Below, one piece after another: positions 16,568 through 24,857 of a DNA stretch of 64,000 nt (position 1 is its first letter; the number at the start of each line of letters is the position of its first letter). Below the pieces are notes generated by a model that ran no database searches, was not told where the DNA came from, and saw only the letters and a list, made by a program, of their open reading frames with translations. The stretch spans positions 1 through 64,000 of the forward strand of contig NZ_JAGSOV010000079.1 of assembly GCF_023898865.1 (NCBI RefSeq). Direction: 5' to 3'. The translations under genes were made by a program, and so were the position numbers. The DNA comes from Pseudonocardia humida (GTDB taxonomy: Bacteria; Actinomycetota; Actinomycetes; Mycobacteriales; Pseudonocardiaceae).

Positions 16568-17353
16568 ATGAACATCGTCGTGCTGGTCAAGCAGGTGCCG
16601 GACACCTATTCGGAACGCAAGCTCGACGCGTCGGACGGGACGTTGGACAGGGACGCCACCGACGCCGTCCTCGACGAGATCAACGAGCGTGCGGTCGAGG
16701 CCGCGCTGCAGATCAAGGAAGCCAACGACGGCTCCGCGGTGACCGTCGTGACGATGGGCCCCGACCGCGCCACCGAGGCCATCCGCAAGGCGCTGTCCAT
16801 GGGCGCCGACAAGGCCGTGCACCTCAGCGACGGCGCGCTCGCCGGCTCCGACGCGGTGTCCACCGCCAAGGCGCTGGCCAAGGTCATCGGCACGGTCGAC
16901 GGGTTCGACCTGGTGCTGGCCGGCAACGAGGCCTCCGACGGGCGCGGCGGTGCCACCCCGGCGATGGTGGCCGACCTGCTGGGCGTCCCGGCGCTCACGC
17001 ACGCCCGCGAGATCACCGTTGAGGGCTCATCGGTGACCGTGCGCCGCGAGACCGACGACGGCGTCACCGTGCTGACCGCGGAGCTGCCTGCCGTCGTCTC
17101 GGTCGGCGAGAAGATCAACGAGCCGCGCTACCCCTCCTTCAAGGGGATCATGGCGGCCAAGAAGAAGCCGGTGACCACCCTGTCGCTGGCCGACGCCGGG
17201 ATCGACGCCGGGGAGGTGGGTGCGGCCGGTGCGCTGAGCAGCGTCACCTCCGCGCAGCCCAAGCCGCCCAAGAGCGCGGGCGAGAAGGTCACCGACGAGG
17301 GCGACGGCGGCCAGAGGATCGCCGCGTTCCTGGTGTCCCAGAAGCTGATCTGA
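16568..17353 (+). CDS. etfB: Electron transfer flavoprotein beta subunit
   Basis: A 261-residue protein (FixA/EtfB). With EtfA it carries electrons from acyl-CoA and other dehydrogenases toward the quinone pool. It starts MNIVVLVKQVPDTYSERKLD. The beta-subunit motif VTVVTMGPDRATEAIRKALS and the signature VLAGNEASDGRGGATPAMVADLLG, which helps bind AMP, are intact. The ATG at 16568 has AGGAGG upstream. It is followed by etfA after 29 bases with its own GAAGGAG, so the two form one operon. In M. tuberculosis the same pair is Rv3029c-Rv3028c. Confidence 0.95.
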   Translation: MNIVVLVKQVPDTYSERKLDASDGTLDRDATDAVLDEINERAVEAALQIKEANDGSAVTVVTMGPDRATEAIRKALSMGADKAVHLSDGALAGSDAVSTAKALAKVIGTVDGFDLVLAGNEASDGRGGATPAMVADLLGVPALTHAREITVEGSSVTVRRETDDGVTVLTAELPAVVSVGEKINEPRYPSFKGIMAAKKKPVTTLSLADAGIDAGEVGAAGALSSVTSAQPKPPKSAGEKVTDEGDGGQRIAAFLVSQKLI

Positions 17354-17382
17354 CCCGGTCCGACGAGCGAAGGAGAAGACCC

Positions 17383-18339
17383 ATGGCCGAAGTTCTGGTC
17401 CTCGTCGACCACGTCGAGGGTGAGGTCAGGAAGAGCACGTTCGAGCTGCTGACGGCGGCGCGCGCGCTCGGCGAGCCGTCCGCGGTCGTCGTCGGCGCCC
17501 CCGGCACCGCGCAGGGGCTGTCGTCCGCGCTGGCCGCCAACGGCGCCGAGAAGATCTACGTCGCGGAGACCGACCGCACCGACTTCCTGAGCCCGCAGGT
17601 CGACGTGCTGGCCGCGCTGGTCGAGTCGGCGTCTCCGGTCGCGGTGCTGATCAACGCCAGCGCGGACGGCAAGGAGATCGCCGGCCGGCTGGCCGTGCGG
17701 ACCGACTCCGCCTGGCTCAACGACGTCGTCGCGGTGTCGGCGAACGGGCGGGTCGGCGCCACGCACTCGGTGTTCGGCGGCGCCTACATCGCCCAGGCCG
17801 AGGCGAAGACCGAGCACCCGGTCGTCACCGTCCGGGCGGGCGCGATCGACGTCGAGGCCGTCGCGGGCGCCGGCACCGAGGAGCGGGTCGAGGTGCCCGC
17901 GGCCGCCGGTCGCGGCGCCACGGTGCAGAGCACCGAGCCGATCACCGGCGGCGACCGCCCCGAGCTCACCGAGGCCAGCGTGGTGGTCTCCGGCGGGCGC
18001 GGCGTGGGCTCCGCCGACGACTTCTCGATCATCGAGGGCCTGGCCGACTCGCTCGGCGCGGCCGTCGGCGCGTCCCGGGCGGCGGTCGACTCCGGCTTCT
18101 ACCCGCACCAGTTCCAGGTCGGGCAGACCGGCAAGACGGTGTCGCCGCAGCTCTACATCGCGCTGGGCATCTCCGGGGCGATCCAGCACCGGGCCGGCAT
18201 GCAGACCTCGAAGACGATCATCGCGGTCAACAAGGACGCCGAGGCGCCGATCTTCGAGATCGCCGACTTCGGCGTCGTGGGCGACCTGTTCCAGGTCGCC
18301 CCGCAGCTGAAGGAAGAGATCGCCAAGCGCAAGGGCTGA
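17383..18339 (+). CDS. etfA: Electron transfer flavoprotein alpha subunit
   Basis: A 318-residue EtfA/FixB. The N-terminal half (MAEVLVLVDHVEGEVRKSTF) is the alpha/beta domain. The C-terminal FAD-binding domain has VVSGGRGVGSADDF, ASRAAVDSGFYPHQFQVGQT and YIALGISGAIQHRAGMQTSK, all diagnostic for FAD binding. Length and domain order are normal. It lies downstream of etfB in the same operon. A family B hairpin begins 19 bases after the stop codon and probably ends the transcript. Confidence 0.95.
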   Translation: MAEVLVLVDHVEGEVRKSTFELLTAARALGEPSAVVVGAPGTAQGLSSALAANGAEKIYVAETDRTDFLSPQVDVLAALVESASPVAVLINASADGKEIAGRLAVRTDSAWLNDVVAVSANGRVGATHSVFGGAYIAQAEAKTEHPVVTVRAGAIDVEAVAGAGTEERVEVPAAAGRGATVQSTEPITGGDRPELTEASVVVSGGRGVGSADDFSIIEGLADSLGAAVGASRAAVDSGFYPHQFQVGQTGKTVSPQLYIALGISGAIQHRAGMQTSKTIIAVNKDAEAPIFEIADFGVVGDLFQVAPQLKEEIAKRKG

Positions 18340-18357
18340 TCTCCCCGGGCCGCTGGT

Positions 18358-18408
18358 CCAGGAAAGCCACGATGCCGCCCGCAGAGGGCGGCATCGTGGC
18401 TTTCCTGG
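18358..18408. repeat. Family B hairpin, copy 1
   Basis: A perfect 23-bp stem beginning CCAGGAAAGCCACGATG, with a GCAGA loop, 19 bases behind the etfA stop. It belongs to the CGATG subtype with the copy at 49343. Likely a terminator, though there is no T-run. Confidence 0.9.
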
Positions 18409-18506
18409 CGTTCGGGGCGGGCTCGGAGCGCGAAGTTCACCCCGGCGCCATGATGGCGTCGGTCGGCGTGAGCGGAACCGTCGCCGCCGGCCCGTATCCA
18501 TCTCGC

Positions 18507-19274
18507 GTGAGCTCAGCCCAGGTACTGGTCCGCACCCCGGGCGCAGCCGCCTCCCGCTACTCGATGCTGCTGACCGACGACCCGGACGAGGTGCGGGCCG
18601 CCCAGCGGCTGCGCCACCGGGTCTTCGCCGACGAGCGCGGGGCCGCCCCGCGCGCGCCGGTCCCCGGGCTGGACGTCGACCGCTTCGACGCGCACTGCGA
18701 CCACCTGCTGGTCCGCGAGGACGCCACCGGCGAGGTCGTCGGGACCTGCCGGCTGCTCCCGCCGGAGCGCGCGGCCCTGGCCGGGGGCCTGCACTCCGAC
18801 GGCGGGTTCGACCTGACCGCGCTCGCCCCGCTGCGCTCGTCGCTGGTCGAGGTGGGGCGCGCCTGCGTGCACCCCGACCACCGCGACGCGTCGGTGGTCG
18901 AGATGGTGTGGGCAGGCATCGCCGGCTACCTGGTGCTCAGCGGCCACCGCTGGGTCACCGGCCGCGTCGGCATCCCGCTCGACGACGGCGGCCGGGCCGC
19001 GGCGAGCGTGTACGACCGGGTGCTGGCCCGCCACCTGGCGCCGCCGGAGTACGTGGCCCAGCCGGTGCGCCCGTGGGACCCCCGGGGCGTGCGCCGCCGC
19101 CTGCGCGCCCAGCCGCCGCCGCTGCTGCACGGCTACCTGCGCCTGGGCGCCTGGGTCTGCGGACCGCCCGCCTACGACGCGGAGTCGCACTGCGCCGACT
19201 TCCTGGTGCTGCTCGGCCTGGACCACATCGACCCCCGCTACCTGCGCCGGCTGGTGGGCGGGCGCCGCCCGTGA
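18507..19274 (+). CDS. OlsB-like GNAT N-acyltransferase (Rv3027c-like)
   Basis: A 255-residue protein of the GNAT fold. The segment LRHRVFADERGAAPRAPVPG, then VDRFDAHCDHLLVREDATGE and VGTCRLLPP, matches the ornithine/hemolysin acyltransferase (OlsB) group, in which an amino group receives a long acyl chain. VEVGRACVHPDHRD is the acetyl/acyl-CoA region. In M. tuberculosis the counterpart Rv3027c follows fixB and is followed by a PlsC-type acyltransferase, which is absent here. The GTG at 18507 is the best start. Substrate is uncertain. Confidence 0.78.
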   Translation: MSSAQVLVRTPGAAASRYSMLLTDDPDEVRAAQRLRHRVFADERGAAPRAPVPGLDVDRFDAHCDHLLVREDATGEVVGTCRLLPPERAALAGGLHSDGGFDLTALAPLRSSLVEVGRACVHPDHRDASVVEMVWAGIAGYLVLSGHRWVTGRVGIPLDDGGRAAASVYDRVLARHLAPPEYVAQPVRPWDPRGVRRRLRAQPPPLLHGYLRLGAWVCGPPAYDAESHCADFLVLLGLDHIDPRYLRRLVGGRRP

Positions 19275-19324
19275 CCGGGGCCACCCGCCGGAGCGCCCCG
19301 CGGGAGGCAGCGCTCGCCGCCTGA
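19271..19324 (+). other. 17-codon frame coupled to the acyltransferase stop
   Basis: A GTG overlaps the TGA of the acyltransferase gene (GTGA) and opens a frame of 17 codons ending at 19324. In related genomes the PlsC-type acyltransferase gene would begin here. It may be the leftover 5' end of that lost gene, or chance. Confidence 0.2.
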
Positions 19325-19399
19325 GAAGTCGCGCGTCTACCCTTGGCCACGGCGACCGGACCGGGTTCACCGGACGGGTGGTTCGACAGATGGCGGCTG

Positions 19400-20638
19400 A
19401 TGGCAACGACGGACGTGACCTCCCCAGGGCAGACGACCTACCTCGACCACGCCGCCACCACGCCGGTGCTCGACGAGGTGGTGCTGGCGATGGCCGACGC
19501 CATGCGGCGCACCGGCAACGCGTCCTCGCTGCACACGTCGGGCAGGCGGGCCCGCCGCGACGTCGAGGAGGCCCGCGAGCGCATCGCGGCCGCCGTCGGC
19601 GCCCGGCCGTCGGAGGTGGTGCTCACCACCGGCGGCACCGAGAGCGACAACCTCGCCGTGAAGGGCCTGTACTGGGCGCGCCGCTCGGCCGACCGGCGCC
19701 GCCGCCGGGTCCTGGTCTCCGCCATCGAGCACCACGCCGTGCTGGACGCGGCCACCTGGCTCAGCGAGCACGAGGACGCCGAGGTCGAGCTGCTGGGCGT
19801 CGACGAGCTGGGCCGGGTGAGCCCGGCCGCGCTGCGCGCCGCACTGGCCCGCGACCCCGCCTCGGCCGCGCTGGTCTCGGTGATGTGGGCCAACAACGAG
19901 GTCGGCACGGTCAACCCGGTCCGCGAGCTGGCCGCCGTCGCCCACGAGTTCGGCGTGCCCATCCACACCGACGCGGTGCAGGCCGTCGGCGTGCTGCCCG
20001 TCGACTTCGCCGCGTCGGAGGTCGACGCCCTCACCCTCACCGGGCACAAGCTGGGCGGCCCGTACGGGGCCGGGGTGCTGCTGCTCGGCCGGGAGATCGC
20101 GCTCACGCCGCTGCTGCACGGCGGCGGCCAGGAGCGCGACGTCCGCTCCGGCACCCTGGACACCCCCTCGGTCGTGGCGCTGGCCAAGGCCGTCGAGGTC
20201 GCCGTGGCCGACATGCCGCGCCGGGCCGCCACCCTGTCGGGCCTGCGCGACGACCTCATCGGCAAGGTGCTGGCCTCGGTGCCCGACGCCACCCTCAACG
20301 GCGACCCGGGCACCGCCGTCATCGACGGCGGCCCGTCGCGGCTGCCCGGCAACGCCCACCTGTCGTTCCCCGGATGCGAGGGCGACAGCCTGCTCATGCT
20401 GCTCGACGCGCACGGCATCGAGTGCTCCACCGGCTCGGCCTGCACGGCCGGGGTGGCCCAGCCCAGCCACGTCCTGCTGGCGATGGGCGCCGACGAGGCC
20501 ACCGCCCGCGGCTCGCTGCGGTTCTCCTTCGGCCACACCTCCACGCACGCCGACGTGGACGCCGTCGCCGCGGTGATCGGACAGGTCGTCGAGCGGGCCC
20601 GGCGCGCGGGCCAGCACGTCACCGCGGGCAGGCACTAG
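19400..20638 (+). CDS. iscS: Cysteine desulfurase
   Basis: A 412-residue class V aminotransferase-fold enzyme that takes sulfur from L-cysteine for tRNA thiolation and Fe-S clusters. Starts TYLDHAATTPVLDEVVLAMA a few residues in. The PLP lysine lies in LTLTGHKLGGPYGAG and the active-site cysteine in IECSTGSACTAG. Length is normal for IscS/NifS. The ATG at 19400 is chosen over one upstream at 19343. It is followed 2 bases later by mnmA, its sulfur acceptor, as in M. tuberculosis Rv3025c-Rv3024c. Confidence 0.95.
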   Translation: MATTDVTSPGQTTYLDHAATTPVLDEVVLAMADAMRRTGNASSLHTSGRRARRDVEEARERIAAAVGARPSEVVLTTGGTESDNLAVKGLYWARRSADRRRRRVLVSAIEHHAVLDAATWLSEHEDAEVELLGVDELGRVSPAALRAALARDPASAALVSVMWANNEVGTVNPVRELAAVAHEFGVPIHTDAVQAVGVLPVDFAASEVDALTLTGHKLGGPYGAGVLLLGREIALTPLLHGGGQERDVRSGTLDTPSVVALAKAVEVAVADMPRRAATLSGLRDDLIGKVLASVPDATLNGDPGTAVIDGGPSRLPGNAHLSFPGCEGDSLLMLLDAHGIECSTGSACTAGVAQPSHVLLAMGADEATARGSLRFSFGHTSTHADVDAVAAVIGQVVERARRAGQHVTAGRH

Positions 20639-20640
20639 CC

Positions 20641-21717
20641 GTGCGCGTACTGGCCGCGATGAGCGGCGGTGTCGACTCGGCGGTGGCCGCGGCCCGGGCC
20701 GTGGACGCCGGCCACGACGTCGTCGGGGTGCACCTGGCGCTGTCCGAGACGCCCGACGCGCTGCGCTCCGGTTCGCGCGGCTGCTGCTCCCGCGAGGACG
20801 CCGCCGACGCCCGCCGCGCCGCCGACGTGCTCGACATCCCGTTCTACGTGTGGGACTTCGCGGCCCGGTTCAGCGCCGACGTCGTCGACGACTTCGTGGC
20901 CGCCTACGCGCAGGGCCAGACCCCGAACCCCTGCCTGCGGTGCAACGAGAAGATCAAGTTCTCGGCGCTGCTGGACCGCGCGCTGGCCCTGGGCTTCGAC
21001 GCGGTGTGCACCGGCCACTACGCCCGCAACCTCGGCGGCGAGCTGCGCCGGGCCGTCGACGCCGACAAGGACCAGTCCTACGTGCTGGCCGTGCTGACCC
21101 GGGACCAGCTGGCGCACGCCGTGTTCCCGATCGGCGACACCCCCAAGCCCGGGGTGCGGGCCGAGGCGGCCGAGCGCGGGCTGCGGGTGGCCGACAAGCC
21201 CGACAGCCACGACATCTGCTTCATCCCCTCCGGCGACACCCGCACCTTCCTCGGGGCCCGGCTGGGCCCCCGGCCCGGCGCGGTGGTGGACGCCGAGACC
21301 GGCGCCGAGCTGGCCCGCCACGACGGCATCCACGGGTTCACCGTCGGGCAGCGCAAGGGCCTGGGCATCGACGCCCCGGCCCCCGACGGCCGCCCGCGCT
21401 ACGTGCTGGGCATCGAGCCGGTCTCGGGCACGGTCCGGGTGGGCCCGGCGTCCGCGCTGGACGTCCGCACGGTCGAGGCCCGGCGCCCGGTGTGGTCGGC
21501 GGGCGAGGCCCCTGGCGACCGGTTCGCCTGCGTGGCCCAGGTCCGCGCGCACGGCGGCCTGGCCGCCGCCACGGCCGTCGTGGACGGCGACGGCGTCGTC
21601 GTCGAGCTGGACGAGCCGCTGCGCGGGGTCGCGCCCGGTCAGGCGATCGCCCTCTACCGGCCCGACCCGGACGGCGACGTCGTGCTGGGCTCGGCCACCA
21701 TCAGCGCCACCCGGTAG
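20641..21717 (+). CDS. mnmA: tRNA-specific 2-thiouridylase MnmA
   Basis: A 358-residue enzyme that thiolates U34 of Lys, Glu and Gln tRNAs. The PP-loop is MSGGVDSAVAA, at the N-terminus. The two catalytic cysteines are in NPCLRCNEKIKF and DICFIPSGD. GFTVGQRKGLGI and DQSYVLAVL are further family signatures. The GTG at 20641 starts 2 bases after the iscS stop. Sulfur is passed from IscS, so the operon couples donor and acceptor. It ends 84 bases before the DUF1206 gene. Confidence 0.94.
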   Translation: MRVLAAMSGGVDSAVAAARAVDAGHDVVGVHLALSETPDALRSGSRGCCSREDAADARRAADVLDIPFYVWDFAARFSADVVDDFVAAYAQGQTPNPCLRCNEKIKFSALLDRALALGFDAVCTGHYARNLGGELRRAVDADKDQSYVLAVLTRDQLAHAVFPIGDTPKPGVRAEAAERGLRVADKPDSHDICFIPSGDTRTFLGARLGPRPGAVVDAETGAELARHDGIHGFTVGQRKGLGIDAPAPDGRPRYVLGIEPVSGTVRVGPASALDVRTVEARRPVWSAGEAPGDRFACVAQVRAHGGLAAATAVVDGDGVVVELDEPLRGVAPGQAIALYRPDPDGDVVLGSATISATR

Positions 21718-21801
21718 CGCGGGTACGGCGGGCGGCCGGTTGCAGGGAGTAGTCCCCGGGGGAATCGGGCACTCTGCGGCGTCCGCCCCAGGAGGTGCGC
21801 C

Positions 21802-22614
21802 TTGTCCGCTCTGTCGCAGCCGGTCGACGCCGTCCACGACGTCGCCGACAGCAAGCCCGTCAAGCTGCTCGCCAGGGTCGGGCTGGTGGCCTACGGCGTG
21901 GTGCACCTGCTGATCGCCGGGCTGGTGGTGCAGGTGCCGTTCGGCGAGCCCGAGCAGGCCGACAAGAAGGGTGCGCTCGGGCAGGTCGCGTCCACCCCGG
22001 CAGGCGCCGTCCTGCTCTGGGTGATCACCGCCGGGCTGGCCGCACTGGTGCTCTGGCAGCTCGCCGAGGCGATCTGGGGCCACCGCGGGGTCCCGGCCCG
22101 CGAGCAGGCGGTGCGGCGGGCCATCAACGCGGCCGAGGCGGCCCTCTTCGCCGTGCTGGCCTACTCGGCCGGTTCGATCGCGGCCACCGGCGGGGCCCCG
22201 TCGCTGTCCAAATCGTTCGCCGCGGCCGTGTTCGACCTGCCCGGCGGCCGGTACCTGGTGGCGCTGGGCGGGCTCGCCCTGGTCGCGGGCGGCGCCTACG
22301 CCGTCTACCGCGGGGTGAAGAAGGAGTTCCTGCGCGACCTGCAGCTCAGCGGCGAGGGTGCGCGCCGCCGGCGGCTGATCACCCGGCTGGGGCAGGTCGG
22401 CTGGTGCGCCCTCGGCGTGGTCTACGGGCTGCCCGGCGCGCTGCTGGTGGTCGCCGGACTGCAGTACGACCCGAAGGAGCCGGTCGGGCTGGACGCCGGC
22501 CTGCAGGCGCTGGGCCGCCAGCCCTTCGGCGCCCCCGTGCTGGTGGCGCTGGCCGCCGGCCTGGTCGCCTTCGGTGTCTACTGCTTGGTGGACGCGCGCT
22601 ACCGCGAGGACTGA
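21802..22614 (+). CDS. DUF1206 membrane protein
   Basis: A 270-residue integral membrane protein with six likely transmembrane helices in three repeated pairs, each pair starting near ARVGLVAYGVVHLLIAGL, AEAALFAVLAYSAGS and RLGQVGWCALGVVYG. This threefold repeat is typical of DUF1206. The start is a TTG at 21802, decided by a strong AGGAGG 8 bases upstream. Function is unknown for the family. It sits at the end of the iscS-mnmA segment and may be cotranscribed. Confidence 0.85.
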   Translation: MSALSQPVDAVHDVADSKPVKLLARVGLVAYGVVHLLIAGLVVQVPFGEPEQADKKGALGQVASTPAGAVLLWVITAGLAALVLWQLAEAIWGHRGVPAREQAVRRAINAAEAALFAVLAYSAGSIAATGGAPSLSKSFAAAVFDLPGGRYLVALGGLALVAGGAYAVYRGVKKEFLRDLQLSGEGARRRRLITRLGQVGWCALGVVYGLPGALLVVAGLQYDPKEPVGLDAGLQALGRQPFGAPVLVALAAGLVAFGVYCLVDARYRED

Positions 22615-22680
22615 CCGGGCCGGCGGCGCCACCGCCGGCCCGGCCGGGACGTCACCCCGGCGCGCCCGCCCGCCGGGTGC

Positions 22681-22857
22681 TCAGTCGGTGACGCCCAGGT
22701 GCCGGTTGCCGCGGTCGTCCACCCAGCTGGCGTTGGCCGTGCAGTACCCGGTGCCCTTGGCCAGGCCGGTCTGGCCGCTGACGATCCGGTCGGTGTCGGT
22801 CCCGACGTCGTGCGCGAGCGGGTTGCACTCGCCGGAGCAGCCGTCCACCGACACCAT
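22681..22857 (-). CDS. Short Cys-containing protein, possibly frameshifted from a signal peptide
   Basis: From ATG 22857 the frame gives 58 residues with the ordered motif VDGCSGECNPLAHDVGTDTD and a Trp/Asn-rich end. Three cysteines and no membrane segment suggest an extracellular or periplasmic protein. About 56 bases further upstream, but one frame off, an ATG at 22913 starts MSTLARRAARAAAVMGG, which resembles a signal peptide. A single-base change would fuse the two into one secreted protein. Either a real short protein or a frameshifted gene; I do not recognise the family. Confidence 0.45.
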   Translation of the reverse strand: MVSVDGCSGECNPLAHDVGTDTDRIVSGQTGLAKGTGYCTANASWVDDRGNRHLGVTD

Positions 22858-23091
22858 CCCGGCCCGCCCATCACGGCGGCGGCGCGGGCGGCCCGGCGGG
22901 CGAGGGTCGACATCGGTGCGGTGTCCCTTCGGTCGTGCGCGGCGACCGGTCGGCCGCCGCGTGGTGCGACCGCAGCAAACCCGGGCACGGCCGTCGGGGA
23001 CAGGCACACGACCGGCACTGCGGCGGCACCTGCGACCACTAGCACCCGGCCCGGCCCCGCCGACCCGGCCCGCACCTGGTACACACCGCGG

Positions 23092-24255
23092 GTGAGCACC
23101 GACGACCCCATCGCGGCGGCACTGGCCGCGGCCGGACTGGCCGGCGCGCGGCCAGGGGAGACGGTCGGAAGCGGGCCCCTGACCGTCCCCGAGACCGCGG
23201 AGCCCGACCGGGAGGAGACCGGGCCCGCCCCGCGCTGGCCCGACGGCGCGGCCACCGGCGTCGGCTCGATGCCCGGCACCCAGCCCCTGGAAGCCGCCGC
23301 TGTCGTCGTGGGCGAGCTGCCGCTGCTGCCGCACCTGCCCGAGCTGCCCGACCGCGGCGTCGGCGCCGACATGATCGGCCGCGCCGCCGGGCTGCTGGTC
23401 GACCTGGCCGTGGAGGTGCGGCCGTCGGGCTACCGGGTGGCCGCCCGGCCCGGCCACGAGCACCGCCGGGCCGTCGACTTCATGCGCCGCGACCTGGACG
23501 CCTTCCAGGAGGCCTGCGACCCCGTCCGCCCGGGCTGGGTGAAGGTGCAGGCGGCCGGCCCGTGGACCCTCGCGGCCGCGGTGGAGCTGCGCACGGGCCA
23601 CCGCGTGCTCACCGACCGGGGCGCCGTGCGGGAGTTCGCGACCAGCCTGGCCGAGGGGCTGCGGGCGCACGTGGCCGAGGTGGCCTCCCGCACCGGGGCG
23701 CAGGTGCTGCTGCAGCTCGACGAGCCCACGCTGCCCGCCGTGCTGGCCGGCTCGCTGCCCACCCCCTCCGGCTACGGCACCGTGCGCGTGGTGGCCGAAC
23801 CGGCCGCCAAGGACCTGCTGCGGGAGATCATCGCCGCGGTCGGCGTGCCCGTGGTGCTGCACTGCTGCGCGGACCGCCCGCCGCTGCGGCTGCTGGCCGA
23901 CGTCGGCGCCGCGGCCGTGGGCATCGACGCCACGCTGCCCGGGGTGGCCGGGCGGACCGCCGAGACCGCTCAGCTCGACGCCATCGGCGAGACGTGGGAC
24001 GCCGGCACCCCACTGCTGCTGGGGCTGGTGCCCAGCACCGCCCCGCGCGGGCGGGTCAGCGACAAGTCCCTGGCCCGGCCCGCCCTCGACCTGGCCGACC
24101 GCCTCGGCTTCGACCGGCACCGGCTGGCCACCCTGGCCGTGCCCACCCCGACCTGCGGCCTGGCCGGGGCGTCCCCGGAGTGGGCCCGTCGGGCGCTCAC
24201 CCTGACCCGCGAGATCGCCGTGCTGTTCACCGACCCGCCCGACGAGCAGTCCTGA
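23092..24255 (+). CDS. MetE-core methyltransferase-like protein (Rv3015c-like)
   Basis: A 387-residue protein resembling the C-terminal catalytic half of cobalamin-independent methionine synthase. Likely zinc ligands are kept: LHCCADRPP (His and Cys) and VPTPTCGLAG. VLLQLDEPTLPAVLAGSLPT and TGVGSMPGTQPLEA are core signatures. The N-terminal half of a full MetE is absent, so it does not bind folate in the usual way; its methyl donor is unknown. The M. tuberculosis counterpart also lies next to ligA. Starts at a GTG (23092). Confidence 0.8.
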   Translation: MSTDDPIAAALAAAGLAGARPGETVGSGPLTVPETAEPDREETGPAPRWPDGAATGVGSMPGTQPLEAAAVVVGELPLLPHLPELPDRGVGADMIGRAAGLLVDLAVEVRPSGYRVAARPGHEHRRAVDFMRRDLDAFQEACDPVRPGWVKVQAAGPWTLAAAVELRTGHRVLTDRGAVREFATSLAEGLRAHVAEVASRTGAQVLLQLDEPTLPAVLAGSLPTPSGYGTVRVVAEPAAKDLLREIIAAVGVPVVLHCCADRPPLRLLADVGAAAVGIDATLPGVAGRTAETAQLDAIGETWDAGTPLLLGLVPSTAPRGRVSDKSLARPALDLADRLGFDRHRLATLAVPTPTCGLAGASPEWARRALTLTREIAVLFTDPPDEQS

Positions 24256-24316
24256 CGGCGCGGGCGCACCCCCGATGCGCCCGCGCCGACCGGCCGTCCC
24301 CGCGGCCGCCCCCCCG

Positions 24317-24760
24317 TCACCCCGCGGTCGCCCGCTCGACCAGCGCCCGCAGCCGCCGCAGGTCGCCCACCAGCTGCCGGCGCAGCAGCACCCCCAGCAC
24401 CGGCGCGAGCAGCCGGTTGACGCCGTCCGGGCGGACGTTCGTCTGCACCCGGACCCGGCTGCGCCCGCCGGGCAGCTCCTCGACGGTGCGGCTGCCGTCG
24501 GCGTCGATGCCCGACGTGGTCCGCCAGGACAGCGTCCGGCCCGGCCCCACGGACTCCACCCGGCCCCCGTTGCGGTAGGCCCGGCCGGCGAACCGCATCT
24601 GCTCGTCGGTGGTCTGGCCCGGCGCGGCCGGTCCGGCCGGGGACGGGTCCATCGTGGTCACCCCCGCCCGCCACTCCGGGTCGCGCCGGTAGTCGCCGAG
24701 CAGCTCCCACACCCGTGCGGCCGGCCCGTCCACCTCGGTCTCCACCCGCAACCCGATCAT
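24317..24760 (-). CDS. SRPBCC (START-like) family protein
   Basis: A 147-residue protein of the polyketide cyclase/SRPBCC fold. Starts MIGLRVETEVDGPAARVWEL, followed by LGDYRRDPEWRAGVTTMD, which is the usual first helix and loop. The middle carries beta-strands with VESVGPGRTLSWRTTSGIDA. The C-terminal helix is basic. The cavity probably binds a small hydrophobic ligand. It is divergent from a MarR regulator across a 97-base gap, so the regulator probably controls it. Confidence 0.8.
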   Translation of the reverse strand: MIGLRVETEVDGPAARVWELLGDYRRDPEWRAGVTTMDPSPAGPAAPGQTTDEQMRFAGRAYRNGGRVESVGPGRTLSWRTTSGIDADGSRTVEELPGGRSRVRVQTNVRPDGVNRLLAPVLGVLLRRQLVGDLRRLRALVERATAG

Positions 24761-24801
24761 CGGACGACGGCCTTCCAGAAGTTGTCTACGGTCATGGACG
24801 A

Positions 24802-24831
24802 AAAGTACGACATCGAAATGTATGAGGTCAA
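24802..24831 (-). promoter_or_regulatory. Candidate promoter for the SRPBCC gene
   Basis: On the minus strand, TTGACC (24826-24831) and TACTTT (24802-24807) lie 18 bases apart in an AT-rich patch of the divergent gap. A MarR repressor bound here would block both directions. Confidence 0.5.
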
Positions 24832-24857
24832 GGAGTTCGACGATGTAGGATCTCCCG

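Noticed and set aside
22914..23091. Riboswitch (cobalamin or SAM) before the MetE-core gene
   Set aside because: No B12-box or SAM-type conserved core is visible in the 178 bases; only GC-rich sequence without extended pairing.
24794..24857. Acidic peptide frame starting MDEKYDIEMYEVKEFDDV, resembling a RiPP leader
   Set aside because: It runs on into the MarR gene in the wrong frame, has no core peptide, and no modification enzymes are near. The AT-rich codons simply reflect the promoter region.
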